From UBA5078 sp033721235 (GTDB lineage: Bacteria; Pseudomonadota; Gammaproteobacteria; Pseudomonadales; Pseudohongiellaceae), in contig JAWWAY010000011.1 in the NCBI GenBank assembly GCA_033721235.1, forward strand, positions 34,986 to 98,985: a stretch of DNA of 64,000 nucleotides. The letters run 5' to 3'. Made by a program: the position numbers and the translations under genes. Of the stretch, positions 33,118 through 41,861 are shown in pieces. The notes beneath the pieces are model-generated. The model did no database searches, was not told the DNA's origin, and worked only from the letters and a program-made list of their open reading frames with translations. The first letter of the stretch is position 1, and the number at the start of each line of letters is the position of its first letter.

Positions 33118-33468
33118 CTCATTTCTCAGCAATTTCTCCAGCTTTTGTTTGGCAAACCCCTCTGCCATCTTTTTTGCAACGCTTAGCATGGTCGATATAC
33201 TTTCGTCCTTGAACTCAGTCTTAATAGTATTCCAAACTTCTCTCTGTCGTAGGTTCTCTATAAATTCATGCCCTTTCCAGGTTAGATCTGTCGTTGTTGT
33301 GAAATGCCCATTGAATCCAACGCCGGACCTCACTATAAGATCCTCCGACAAGAGTAACTTTGTATGCTTTTCTACGACTTCTGGAGAAAATTTTTCGATT
33401 GCTCCCTCAAATCTATCAGCTTCAACTGCCAATAGTATTTCACGTATTAATTCCATGTCTCGTTTCAT
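33112..33468 (-). CDS. DUF2513 protein, cassette gene
   Basis: The protein has 118 residues from the ATG at 33468; an ATG 15 bases earlier is in frame but the family typically begins MKRDMELIREILL, as here. EKHTKLLLSEDLIVRSGVGF, TDLTWKGHEFIENLR and VAKKMAEGFAKQKLEKLL follow the DUF2513 pattern, a winged-helix-like fold common on phages and other mobile DNA. It is flanked by attC sites at 33061 and 33494. A DNA-binding role is possible but not shown. Confidence 0.8.
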   Translation of the reverse strand: MKRDMELIREILLAVEADRFEGAIEKFSPEVVEKHTKLLLSEDLIVRSGVGFNGHFTTTTDLTWKGHEFIENLRQREVWNTIKTEFKDESISTMLSVAKKMAEGFAKQKLEKLLRNES

Positions 33469-33493
33469 GCAGTCTCTTCTCACTTACACAGAG

Positions 33494-33552
33494 TCATAAC
33501 GCCCTTAATAATAGGAGCACGTAGTGCTTCCTTTTTGATTTGATTGTTATGT
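33494..33552 (-). repeat. attC site (59 bp)
   Basis: On the minus strand ACATAACAATCAAAT opens and TTAAGGGCGTTATGA closes the site, with a central AGCACTACGTGCT hairpin. The stop codon of the GIY-YIG-like gene is in the left box. The inner arms are A/T-rich and less well paired than in the neighbouring sites. Confidence 0.85.
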
Positions 33553-34257
33553 GCCGTGTGCACTAACGTATGTCCTCAATGAATCCATAATTTCATCTAT
33601 GTTACTCATAGGTATGCGAGCACAGCGAGGGCTATCTTCAGAACCATGGGCGGATAGTTCTTGTGAATGTGGGAAGTCTTGCAGTGCATCTTCGGTGCTC
33701 TTGATCTTGGAAAATATAGTAAGAGTGTATCGGCCTCCAGTCTTGCCTCCCAAGTGTAACGTGTAGTCGCCCAATCTGAATCGCACTCCTCGCATACTTT
33801 TTGTCATCTTGTGATCAATTGACAATTTATCCAGTTCAGGCACAACCTCAGTTAAGATTCGCTGTGAATGCTTTCGACCCACTGCGTCGGTTGCTGCCTT
33901 GACATCTGCATCATCCTGAATCCCAATCTCCTTGGCATCAGAGTGGTATGTATTCATAAATTCTGTAACGGAGTCGACTAAAGTTTCATTGCCATCCCAA
34001 AAATACTCACCATCTAGCCTTGTGTTGTCTAGGATTGAATGAAGCATAGTTTCAATCTTTCGAGCTTCTATCCCAGTCCATGCTTTAACAATTGATACTT
34101 TTACAGGGCTGACTGTTCCCAAAAGCTCCTTCTCTCTTCTTTGAGGCAACCCTGTTGTGATTCCAATTTTCTTGATAGGGGGGAAGGCTGATTCTGAATC
34201 AAATTTTTGCATTGTTTCAGAGAACACGGGTTCCGCTATATATATCGTGTCTTGCAT
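33547..34257 (-). CDS. GIY-YIG/T5orf172-like protein, cassette gene
   Basis: The protein has 236 residues. Residues 1-110 show the T5orf172/GIY-YIG layout: IYIAEPVFSE, then KIGITTGLPQRREKELLG (second strand, Gly and Arg), VSIVKAWTGIEARKIETMLH (helix with Glu) and RLDGEYFWDGNE (the Glu/Tyr block after it). The first tyrosine motif is degenerate compared with GIY. A C-terminal region (about 150-236) has strands RFRLGDYTLHLGGKTGGRYT and may be a separate binding domain. The family includes nucleases and phage proteins. The ATG lies about 29 bases after the GTTATGT box that ends repeat C, so it is the first gene of this cassette run. Confidence 0.7.
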   Translation of the reverse strand: MQDTIYIAEPVFSETMQKFDSESAFPPIKKIGITTGLPQRREKELLGTVSPVKVSIVKAWTGIEARKIETMLHSILDNTRLDGEYFWDGNETLVDSVTEFMNTYHSDAKEIGIQDDADVKAATDAVGRKHSQRILTEVVPELDKLSIDHKMTKSMRGVRFRLGDYTLHLGGKTGGRYTLTIFSKIKSTEDALQDFPHSQELSAHGSEDSPRCARIPMSNIDEIMDSLRTYVSAHGT

Positions 34258-34286
34258 AAAGAATTCATCTCATATTTTGGATAGGC

Positions 34287-34457
34287 ACATAACAGTACGA
34301 TAAGGAGGCCCTCGGCCTCCCTATCATTATTATGAGGCGGCCTTTTAATCCGCTCATTGAAATTAGTTGGGATTGTAACTGCTTGAACATCCAATCAATT
34401 TCCCTTTGTATTGGTTAAGCATTTTAGGTAAAAAAGGCCACTGGCCTTATAACACGC
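34287..34457 (-). repeat. Dispersed cassette-head repeat, copy C
   Basis: About 170 bases with near identity to copy B (22559-22728) in long blocks, for instance AAAGGCCGCCTCATAAT, GGATGTTCAAGCAGTTACA and CGTGTTATAAGGCC on the minus strand. It ends CTTATCGTACTGTTATGT, the last seven bases being the right-box motif that precedes the GIY-YIG-like gene. The internal hairpins GGAGGCC...GGCCTCC and GGCCAGTGGCC are conserved in position. Confidence 0.85.
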
Positions 34458-34870
34458 TTATTGAAGTCCAATATAAAGGCAGACTAGGCCGTATGGCCAG
34501 CACTTTTTCCATGTAACTGACGGGAACCCTATTTAACCGGCTAATAGGTATGTTCAGTTTTTCATCACATTGTTTAACGGGCTGGGGACCAGACAGTTAG
34601 GTAACTGTCCAAGTTTCTTCCAGTCAAGGGGGCAGTGCTCTGAAGCTCTGATGCACTGACACGATTGACTTGAACGGAGCACGTGGAATCGGCCGGGGTT
34701 CACCTTGGATTAAGGTCACTGCGACATTCTGGGACCAGAGCACTGAAGCTGGGGCACGATTGACTCGAATTTTGGCTTAGCCAAAATCCTCGCCCTGCGG
34801 GCAGCCTTTGGCTGTCTCGATTGCTGGCGCAATCGATCGAACGGGCACGTGGAATCGGTCGGGAAAGCCA
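34458..34870. repeat. Hairpin-rich partial duplication beside tRNA-Arg
   Basis: No gene. A unit containing a CAGTGCTCTGAAGCT or CAGAGCACTGAAGCT block, CACGATTGACT and GCACGTGGAATCGG appears twice (about 34631-34695 and 34733-34860). The second copy is split by an insert with four consecutive perfect hairpins: 34769-34787, 34792-34802, 34802-34814 and 34818-34835. The CACGATT..CGAA..GCACG wording echoes the T-arm of the adjacent tRNA. Origin unknown. Confidence 0.6.
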
Positions 34871-34903
34871 AAAAAAAAGCCTGCTTAAAAAGCAGGCTTT
34901 TTT
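34870..34903 (-). terminator. Terminator after tRNA-Arg
   Basis: A perfect 11-bp stem (34876-34886 with 34890-34900, loop AAA) is flanked by A-runs on the left and T-runs on the right, so it could work on both strands. It lies directly after the tRNA 3' end on the minus strand. Confidence 0.9.
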
Positions 34904-34906
34904 GTT

Positions 34907-34983
34907 TGGCGCACCCGGCACGATTCGAACGTGCGACCCCTTAGTTCGTAGCCAAGTACTCTATCCAGCTGAGCTACGGGTGC
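34907..34983 (-). tRNA. tRNA-Arg (anticodon ACG)
   Basis: 77 bases with encoded CCA. The acceptor stem GCACCCG pairs with CGGGTGC. The D-arm is AGCTCAGCTGGATAGAGT. The anticodon arm CTTGG-CTACGAA-CTAAG has a single G-T pair and loop anticodon ACG. The T-arm is GCACGTTCGAATCGTGC. The layout equals that of enterobacterial tRNA-Arg(ACG), which reads CGN codons after A34 is deaminated to inosine. Confidence 0.97.
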
Positions 34984-35150
34984 GAAGAGGTGCGTATTAT
35001 ATAGAAATTGGCGCTAATTCAAAGGGGTTTTTGCATTGAATTTTCATATTTCGGGAAAATTGTTCATGCGTGGTAATATTCGGGGTCTTGGCGGGTCTGT
35101 TCTCGCATTCGTTTTTGCTTTACGTATCTGCTTTTGCAGGTAGGAGATTC

Positions 35151-36185
35151 ATGAAAATCAGTAAGTTTAGTAATTGTTTGATAATTCTTGCCTTTTTGGG
35201 GGCCGGGGCTGCTCAGGCGGAGCTGGAAAAAGGCCTTGAGGCCTTTGAGGCTGGGGATTTTGAGACGGCCCTAGAAGAGTTTACCGAGGACGCGGAGAAA
35301 GGCGTGGCCTTGGCGCAGTACAACTTAGGTTTGATGTATCACCAGGCTATTGGCGTACAGCAGGACTATGAGCGGGCTATGCAGCTATTTGCACTGTCCG
35401 CGCAGCAGGGAGTGACTAGGTCTCAGTATTATTTAGGTGCCATGTATGACAATGCTCAGGGCGTGCCGCAGGACTATGCGGAGGCCTATCGCTGGTATGA
35501 AATGGCGGCGGAGCAAGGGGATGCGGATGCTCAGTATGCCGTAGGTACAATGAACTTCTACGGTCAAGGTAAGGCCGAGGACTATCAAGAGGCCTTGGCT
35601 TGGTATCAACAAGCCTCGGAGCAGGGCCATAGGGATTCTCAGTACAACCTAGGGGTTATGTACGCCAATGGCTTTGGCACTAAGCCCGATGCTCAGTTGG
35701 CTTATAAGTGGTTTTTGGCGGCGGCTGAAAACGGCGCTGGCAGCGCAGACGCGCAGTACAACTTGGGCATTATGTATGCTGAGGGTGTGGGCGTAGAGGC
35801 CGACCCTGTAGCCTCGCTTAACTGGTTTAAGCGCGCTGGTGAGCAAGGCATTGCCTCGGCGTTGGCGCGTGTGGGCATTGCGTATGCTTCGGGGGCCGGT
35901 GTTGAGCGCGACTATGTGCAGGCTCGGGAATGGTTTAACCGTGCGGCCATAAGGGGCGATGTGCCGGCTCAGTCGTTTATGGGGCGCCTATACCTCAATG
36001 GCTTTGGTCTGGAAGAGCAAGACCTAGTCACCGCCTATATGTGGTACAAAATTGCGAATACGAATGGCGATGAAGAGGCCACCAATGTATTGGCAACTCT
36101 GCGCGGCTACCTAAAACCAGAGGAGATAGCAGAGGCAGAACAACGGGCCGTTCAGTGGTCTATGATAAACAGGCGTAGACGCTAA
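35151..36185 (+). CDS. Exported Sel1-repeat protein (first of three)
   Basis: The protein has 344 residues. The ATG at 35151 has TAGGAGA upstream and opens a signal peptide (LIILAFLGAGAAQA); an in-frame ATG at 35070 lies upstream without a good ribosome site. An opening ELEKGLEAFEAGDFETALEE half-repeat is followed by about seven Sel1 repeats (AQYNLGLMYHQAIGVQQDYE and so on). It closes with AYMWYKIANTNGDEEA and a C-terminal QWSMINRRRR. Periplasmic protein-protein scaffold by family. The stop TAA shares its last base with the next gene's ATG, so the three Sel1 genes form a tight operon. Confidence 0.88.
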   Translation: MKISKFSNCLIILAFLGAGAAQAELEKGLEAFEAGDFETALEEFTEDAEKGVALAQYNLGLMYHQAIGVQQDYERAMQLFALSAQQGVTRSQYYLGAMYDNAQGVPQDYAEAYRWYEMAAEQGDADAQYAVGTMNFYGQGKAEDYQEALAWYQQASEQGHRDSQYNLGVMYANGFGTKPDAQLAYKWFLAAAENGAGSADAQYNLGIMYAEGVGVEADPVASLNWFKRAGEQGIASALARVGIAYASGAGVERDYVQAREWFNRAAIRGDVPAQSFMGRLYLNGFGLEEQDLVTAYMWYKIANTNGDEEATNVLATLRGYLKPEEIAEAEQRAVQWSMINRRRR

Positions 36186-36787
36186 TGGCTGCCCTCCCCC
36201 GTTTAGTCGCCACTGCGCTGTTTTGTTCCATGCTTGGTCTTGGCGCCGTGGCCCAAGAGGCCTCCCCTTCTATTGCGGAACTCACCGCCTTAGCTGAGGG
36301 CGGCGATAGCGCCGCCCAGTTTAACTTGGGCAACTCCTATCTATATGGCAAAGGCACGCAGGTCGATGAGTTTGCGGCGGCTAATTGGTACCGCAAAGCG
36401 GCGCAACAGGGCAATCATAATGCTCAATACAACCTGGCTATTATGTATATGCAAGGCAAGGGGGTGTTAACGGATATGCGCGAGGCTGTAAATTGGTTCG
36501 AGCGCGCGGCCAATTTAGGCGATGCTCAATCCCAGTTTACTCTAGGCACTTTCTTTGCCAACGGGCGCGTGGTTCCCCAAGACCCAGTGAGAGCCCATAT
36601 GTGGTTTACTCTTGCGGCCTCTGCAGGCCATAAGGCGGCAGCTGCCAATTTAGTGCTTTACCAAGAGATGCTAAGCGATAGCCAAATAATCGAAGCCCAA
36701 GACGCAGCCAATCAATGGGTTGAAAAGTTCAATGCCATGCATCAAGGCTCACCCACAATATCGGAAAACGAGGTGGCAAGGCCATGA
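36185..36787 (+). CDS. Exported Sel1-repeat protein (second of three)
   Basis: The protein has 200 residues. A signal peptide (ATALFCSMLGLGAVAQ) precedes about four Sel1 repeats (DSAAQFNLGNSYLYGKGTQV, HNAQYNLAIMYMQGKGVLTD and so on) and a closing AHMWFTLAASAGHKAA unit. Its ATG uses the last A of the preceding TAA, and its TGA overlaps the next ATG. Co-translation of three related exported Sel1 proteins suggests they work as a set, perhaps as one assembly in the envelope (inference). Confidence 0.88.
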   Translation: MAALPRLVATALFCSMLGLGAVAQEASPSIAELTALAEGGDSAAQFNLGNSYLYGKGTQVDEFAAANWYRKAAQQGNHNAQYNLAIMYMQGKGVLTDMREAVNWFERAANLGDAQSQFTLGTFFANGRVVPQDPVRAHMWFTLAASAGHKAAAANLVLYQEMLSDSQIIEAQDAANQWVEKFNAMHQGSPTISENEVARP

Positions 36788-37356
36788 AGTTTAAAATACG
36801 TCATTTACTATTATCCCTAGCCTTGGCTAGTGGCGTTGCCCATGCCGACTACGAGGACGGCGTAAACGCGGCTCAGGCGGGTGACTACGCCACCGCTTTG
36901 AAAGAGTTTCAGCTAGCGGCAGACGCAGGCTTAGACCTTGCTCAGTACAATTTAGCCATTATGTATTACACCGGCCGCGGCGTGGAGCAAAACTACCAGA
37001 CGGCGTTCGAGTGGACAGTCAAGGCGGCCGAGCAAGGCCATCTGAACGCACAGAATAATCTGGGCGCCTTGTACTATACGGGCACAGGCACACCAGTGAA
37101 TTTTGAGAAGGCACTGCAATGGTATAGCGCGGCGGCACAGGGCCAACATGCCGATGCGCAATATAATCTTTCTACCATGTATGAGCTCGGTGAAGGCACA
37201 GAGAAGGATTTAGTGCGCGCACATTTCTGGGCGCAGGCTGCGCAGTTTAACGAGCATGCTGATGCGGCTGAATTAATTGAAAGGCTAGCGGGACAAATGA
37301 CGGCGGCGCAAATTAGCGAAGCCAGAACGGCTTTCGCGCAATCAATGCTGGAGTAA
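36784..37356 (+). CDS. Exported Sel1-repeat protein (third of three)
   Basis: The protein has 190 residues. The signal peptide (LLLSLALASGVAHA) is followed by YEDGVNAAQAGDYATALKEF and three full Sel1 repeats, then RAHFWAQAAQFNEHADAAEL. The opening resembles that of the first gene of the operon (LEKGLEAFEAGDFETALEEF), suggesting duplication. Its ATG overlaps the previous stop (ATGA). A strong hairpin spans its stop codon (37345-37368). No enzymatic domain. Confidence 0.88.
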   Translation: MKFKIRHLLLSLALASGVAHADYEDGVNAAQAGDYATALKEFQLAADAGLDLAQYNLAIMYYTGRGVEQNYQTAFEWTVKAAEQGHLNAQNNLGALYYTGTGTPVNFEKALQWYSAAAQGQHADAQYNLSTMYELGEGTEKDLVRAHFWAQAAQFNEHADAAELIERLAGQMTAAQISEARTAFAQSMLE

Positions 37357-37368
37357 ACACTCCAGCAT
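37345..37368. terminator. Perfect 10-bp hairpin across the Sel1 operon stop codon
   Basis: ATGCTGGAGT (37345-37354) pairs perfectly with ACTCCAGCAT (37359-37368) around an AAAC loop, including the TAA stop. It lies between convergent transcripts (Sel1 operon and RND pump). There is no T-run, so termination would have to be factor-assisted, or the stem may protect the mRNA 3' end. Confidence 0.45.
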
Positions 37369-37382
37369 CAACGCTACACTTC

Positions 37383-40300
37383 TTACTGAGCTGTGCTCAC
37401 TTCACCGGTTTGTTCTCTGCTGACAAGCACCTTGCGCTTGGCGCCAATAAGCTTCATAAAGTCATCCAGTATCAAATACAGAGATGGAATCATCACTAGG
37501 GTTAGCAGCGTGCCAAACACGATACCCCAGCCTAGGGATAGGGTCATGGGAATTACCAGCTGCGCCTGCATGCTAGTCTCAAACATAATTGGCAATAAAC
37601 CTAAGAAGGTTGTTAGGGTTGTCAGCAAGATAGCACGGAAGCGGCTTGTACCTGCCTTAAGCACGGCATCATGCAATGGCATGCCTTTGGCCAAGCTACG
37701 GTTCACAAAATCCACCATAATCAGGCTGTCGTTCACGATTACCCCTGCCAGTGCCACTAGGCCAAACAAGGACATCATGCTTACCGTTGTGCCAAACACC
37801 ATATGTCCTATCAGCGCACCGATCATGCCAAATGGAATAACCGCCATCACAATTAATGGCTGTATATAAGACTTAAGTGGTATCGCCAATAAGGCATAAA
37901 TCAGGAACATGGCCGCCCCAAAGAATATGGCGATGCGCGTCATTAGTTTGGCTTGCTCTTCACTGGCACCACCAAGGCCGAAGGTCACGCTGGGGTACTT
38001 AGCCAAAAGCTGGGGTATAAAATTATTACGGATGTCGCGAATAATCACACTGGACTGAGCCTCGAGTGGGTTCACATCCGATGTAATTGTCACCGTACGC
38101 TTGCGGTCGATGCGATAGATACGCGCAAAGCCCTCGCCTATCTCGGCCTCGGCCACCTGTGAGAATGGCACCTCAACACCGTCGGGCAGGCGGATACGCA
38201 TCTCTTCCAAATTGGCTATGGAGACTCGCTCGTTCTCGGGGTAGCGCACCATTACTTTAAGCTCATCTCTGCCGCGAAGAATACGCTGCACTTCGTTGCC
38301 GTAGAACGCCTGCCTTACTTGGCTACCCAACATATTAGCCGTTAAGCCAAGGGGTTTTGCTTCTGGTTTAAGGCGCAGCGTGATCTCTTCGCTGCCGCGG
38401 CCATAGGAGTTTGCCACATCAAAAACACCGGCATAGCTGCTCAGTTCTCTCTCAAGCTCTAGGGATGCCTGCTCTAATTCGTCATAGCGCGAACCCATCA
38501 AGCGTAGATTGATTTTGGACCCACCGCCGGCATTGGTGCTAGAGAAGAAACGCAGCTCTTCGGTATTAGCAATTGGCCCCACCTTATCGCGCCAAGCGTG
38601 CTCAATATCCAAAGCGCTTAAGCTGCGCTCCGAGCCTGCCTTGGTGAGCTCTACCATCACCTGACCGCCAGTCTCTCCCGAGGTAGATACCATTACGTGG
38701 TCGATAGGTGCTTGCTCAGGGAAGTCATCGTTAAGCGTTAAAACAGCCTCTTCCATTTTTGCCAAGGCCGCGTTGCGCTCGTCGTAGGAGACACCATCGT
38801 TCATCGTCAAACGCGCTTGAATAAAGTCGCTCGGCACATTCGGGAAAAACTCAAAGCGAACGATATTGCCACCGACTAAACCAATGCACACAATGAAAAT
38901 GCCCACAAAAACCGCAACCGTGGTATAGCGGTAATGCAGTGATTTTTGCAAAAAGTTTCGGTAGTTATTGTGAATAAAATAATCTAGCTTCGCCGCCACA
39001 GCATCTTGAAAGCGCGTCAGCAAATTAGGTTTGTTTTCTCTATCGCTTTTAGGCGGGTGAGCCAAATGCGCTGGCAGAATCAACTTGGATTCAATCAAAG
39101 AGAAGATCAAGCAAAGTATTACCACCATGCCGATAGACTCGAAGAAAGGCGCCACCTGCCCTCCTACTAATAACATAGGCGCGAATGCCGCAATGGTAGT
39201 CAGAACACCAAAAGTAGCGGGCACCGCTACCTTATGAGCGCCTTTAATCACATTGTCTAAGCTATGGCCCTTCTTACTCACCTGCGAGTGCACGCTCTCG
39301 GCGGTAATAATGGCATCGTCCACCACTATACCCAGCACCAAAATCAAACCAAACAGGCTTATCATATTGATGTCCACCGGGTATGGCCCTATTGGCATTA
39401 ACCAAATGGCACCAAGGAAGCTCACCGGAATACCCAACATCACCCACAGGGCAATATTAAGACGAAGGAAGGTAGTCAGTACTAGAAACACCAATACTGC
39501 ACCCATCGCCAGATTACCCAACATCATATTCAGCTGGCTGTTCAGGTAATAGGCCTGACTGGCCCAACTATCCACGCTCACCCCTGCTGGGAAAGTAGGC
39601 TTACGCTGTTCAATATAGGCCGCCACTTCGCGCTCAATATCCAGCACGTTCTGCTCGCGCGTGGCCACAATTTGCACGCTCAAGGAACGGTTGCCATCAA
39701 AGCGAGAGAAGTTTTCTGTTTCCACAAAGCCATCGACCACATTGGCAATATCACGCACCAATAAGCGAGTGCCATCCCTATTGGTTCGCAGCACAATGCT
39801 GCCATAGTCTAAGCCCGTATAGGCCTGCTCCTTAGTACGCAATTGAATACGGCCGCTATCGGTGCGTATGGCACCGCCGGGCATATCCACCGATGCAGCG
39901 CGAATAGCTGCCGACACTTCGTCCATGGTTAGGCCGTATTCGCGCAGTGTATTCTCACTTACCTCAATGGCAATTTCGTAGTCTCTGTCCCCCAAAATAT
40001 TGGCCTGGCTTACTTCGGGTAGCGCTAGTATTTCTTCCCGAATATCGTGTGCCAAGGTTTTTAATGCTTTGTCATCCAGCTGGCCGTAGATAGACACATT
40101 CAATACCGCTTGCGTAATCTCTTGCTCTCGCACGGTGGGTCGCTCTACATCAGCGGGAAATGTGGTAATGGAGTCGATGCGGCTTTTTACCTCATCGAGA
40201 ATCTCATTCACGTCATATTCGGTAGAGATTTCCAGGTTAACCGTACCCACGCCCTCACGGGCTACAGAGTTCATACGGTTTATGCCTATTAGGCCCTGCA

Positions 40301-40538
40301 AGGACTCTTCAATCCTTACTACTATGGCTTCTTCAATTTCCTCAGGTGCCGCACCTGGGTAAGCCATATTGACGCGAATCATGCGGGTTTCAAATTCAGG
40401 AAAAATTTGAATTTTAATAGTTAAGGCAGAGGCAATACCGGCAAAGATAATAAACATCATTAGCAGGTTGGCGGCCACGCTATTGCTACTAAACCAAGCA
40501 ATTATGCCTTTTAGTTTAGTCTCCTTCGGCGCGCTCAT
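37383..40538 (-). CDS. RND-family efflux transporter, inner-membrane pump
   Basis: The protein has 1051 residues and is full length for AcrB/MexK-like pumps. It has twelve TM helices: one near residue 25, a block at about 335-480, one near 525-545, and a block at about 865-1020. Two large periplasmic loops with PN/PC-type repeats lie between. LFGLILVLGIVVDDAIITAE holds the paired TM4 Asp residues of the proton relay, and GLVALAGVIVNDSLIMVDFV is the matching TM10. RGRDELKVMVRYPENERV is typical of the HAE1 branch. It forms a tripartite pump with the adaptor encoded just upstream (start overlaps its stop) and an outer-membrane channel not found here. Substrates unknown. Confidence 0.92.
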   Translation of the reverse strand: MSAPKETKLKGIIAWFSSNSVAANLLMMFIIFAGIASALTIKIQIFPEFETRMIRVNMAYPGAAPEEIEEAIVVRIEESLQGLIGINRMNSVAREGVGTVNLEISTEYDVNEILDEVKSRIDSITTFPADVERPTVREQEITQAVLNVSIYGQLDDKALKTLAHDIREEILALPEVSQANILGDRDYEIAIEVSENTLREYGLTMDEVSAAIRAASVDMPGGAIRTDSGRIQLRTKEQAYTGLDYGSIVLRTNRDGTRLLVRDIANVVDGFVETENFSRFDGNRSLSVQIVATREQNVLDIEREVAAYIEQRKPTFPAGVSVDSWASQAYYLNSQLNMMLGNLAMGAVLVFLVLTTFLRLNIALWVMLGIPVSFLGAIWLMPIGPYPVDINMISLFGLILVLGIVVDDAIITAESVHSQVSKKGHSLDNVIKGAHKVAVPATFGVLTTIAAFAPMLLVGGQVAPFFESIGMVVILCLIFSLIESKLILPAHLAHPPKSDRENKPNLLTRFQDAVAAKLDYFIHNNYRNFLQKSLHYRYTTVAVFVGIFIVCIGLVGGNIVRFEFFPNVPSDFIQARLTMNDGVSYDERNAALAKMEEAVLTLNDDFPEQAPIDHVMVSTSGETGGQVMVELTKAGSERSLSALDIEHAWRDKVGPIANTEELRFFSSTNAGGGSKINLRLMGSRYDELEQASLELERELSSYAGVFDVANSYGRGSEEITLRLKPEAKPLGLTANMLGSQVRQAFYGNEVQRILRGRDELKVMVRYPENERVSIANLEEMRIRLPDGVEVPFSQVAEAEIGEGFARIYRIDRKRTVTITSDVNPLEAQSSVIIRDIRNNFIPQLLAKYPSVTFGLGGASEEQAKLMTRIAIFFGAAMFLIYALLAIPLKSYIQPLIVMAVIPFGMIGALIGHMVFGTTVSMMSLFGLVALAGVIVNDSLIMVDFVNRSLAKGMPLHDAVLKAGTSRFRAILLTTLTTFLGLLPIMFETSMQAQLVIPMTLSLGWGIVFGTLLTLVMIPSLYLILDDFMKLIGAKRKVLVSREQTGEVSTAQ

Positions 40539-41746
40539 TGTAGTGCACCAACGCTAGAGAGTTCGTTGCCGCTAAGATTGGTAGAGCGCACGCGCATACC
40601 CTCTATTGGCACGGGTACTGGAGAGACGATGATATGCTCGCCATCGCTAAGGCCGCCGTCTATATGTACTTCTTCGGCGCCCATTCGCAAAATACTCACT
40701 GTGCGCTGGCGCAGCTTGCTCTCGCTATCCATTACCAATAGTTCGTTGCCATTACGCACCGCATTGATAGGTACGGTGTACACATCTCTAGCGGTAATGC
40801 CCTGAATTTCGGCGCTAACAAAACTACCAATGGCCAGCACCGGGCGTTTAATAGATTGACGTAAACCGTAGGGGTCGGCCACTTGAGCCACCGCATAATG
40901 CACGCGAGAGCTAGTATCAATAACTCCATCGGTGCGGACAATTTTACCCTGCCACTTATAAGGCTTACCGCCAACGTCCGTGCTTAGCTCAACAAGGCTA
41001 GTTACTTCATCTTGGCTATTATCCATCTCATCAAGGCTTAGCCCTGGGCGTGGAAGATTAAGATACGCTAAGTCGCGGTCAGTTAAAGGTAGCCTAACCT
41101 CGGCATAGTCAACGGCAAAGGTACGAGCCACTTGCGTGCCAGTACTCACATATTGACCAATATCGACTAATTTCTCGCGAATAAGGCCATCGTAAGGCGC
41201 GCGAATTTTAGTGCGCTCCAACTGTCGCTGGGCGCGGGCCAGTTCGGCCTCGGCATATAAAACACGGGCTTTGGCTTCTTCCAAGAAAGGCACGCGCAGT
41301 GCCAAAGGGGGAGCATCTGCCAATGCTCGGCCATTGCTTTGCCATTGACGGCGCGCTTGCTCGGCCTGAGCTTCTTCCTGTACTAATTGCGCCTCGGCAG
41401 TCAGCAAGCTAGAGCGAGCCTGTTGTACATTCACTTGGTAGTCGGCATCGTCAAGGGCTAGCAGTAACTCGCCCTCTTCAAAGAAGCCCCCTACAAAGAA
41501 TTTATCAGATACGCTTACGACGCGACCGGACACCTCAGACACCATTGTGGTTTCTGTGCGCGGCGCAACACTGCCTTGTGACTCCACTACCATCACCAAG
41601 TCATGGCTCTTAGCTACTTGCGTGGTCACCAGTGTCACGCGCTCTTCGGCAGGAGTGACTTCAGGAGCAGGCCTATTAAGAATTAACAAGGCGGCTATAG
41701 CACCGGCGGCCCCAACGGCTACAATCGGCATTAATATTTTTTTCAT
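40535..41746 (-). CDS. RND efflux periplasmic adaptor (membrane fusion protein)
   Basis: The protein has 403 residues. An N-terminal TM anchor (VGAAGAIAALLILN), a lipoyl half (VSEVSGRVVSVSDKFFVGGF), an alpha hairpin (about 105-175), the second lipoyl half (IRAPYDGLIREKLVDIGQYV) and beta-barrel and proximal domains are in the normal order. Its stop overlaps the pump start in an ATGA. It bridges the pump to an outer-membrane channel. The promoter region upstream (41747-41894) contains a GTATACG inverted repeat likely read by the regulator encoded next door. Confidence 0.9.
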   Translation of the reverse strand: MKKILMPIVAVGAAGAIAALLILNRPAPEVTPAEERVTLVTTQVAKSHDLVMVVESQGSVAPRTETTMVSEVSGRVVSVSDKFFVGGFFEEGELLLALDDADYQVNVQQARSSLLTAEAQLVQEEAQAEQARRQWQSNGRALADAPPLALRVPFLEEAKARVLYAEAELARAQRQLERTKIRAPYDGLIREKLVDIGQYVSTGTQVARTFAVDYAEVRLPLTDRDLAYLNLPRPGLSLDEMDNSQDEVTSLVELSTDVGGKPYKWQGKIVRTDGVIDTSSRVHYAVAQVADPYGLRQSIKRPVLAIGSFVSAEIQGITARDVYTVPINAVRNGNELLVMDSESKLRQRTVSILRMGAEEVHIDGGLSDGEHIIVSPVPVPIEGMRVRSTNLSGNELSSVGALQ

Positions 41747-41861
41747 AACGTTCTCGACTAAATCCTTTTTACTAAATAATCATCTGGGCGCTAGTGCACC
41801 AACCTTGGCCGCCCGATGAGTCGGGTCTGATATTATTCATAATGCGTGTCATATAAAGCTT

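Noticed and set aside
34296..34425. A promoter inside the cassette-head repeat driving the cassettes
   Set aside because: The best TTGATT/TACAAT pair has a 15-base spacer and is not kept in copy B.
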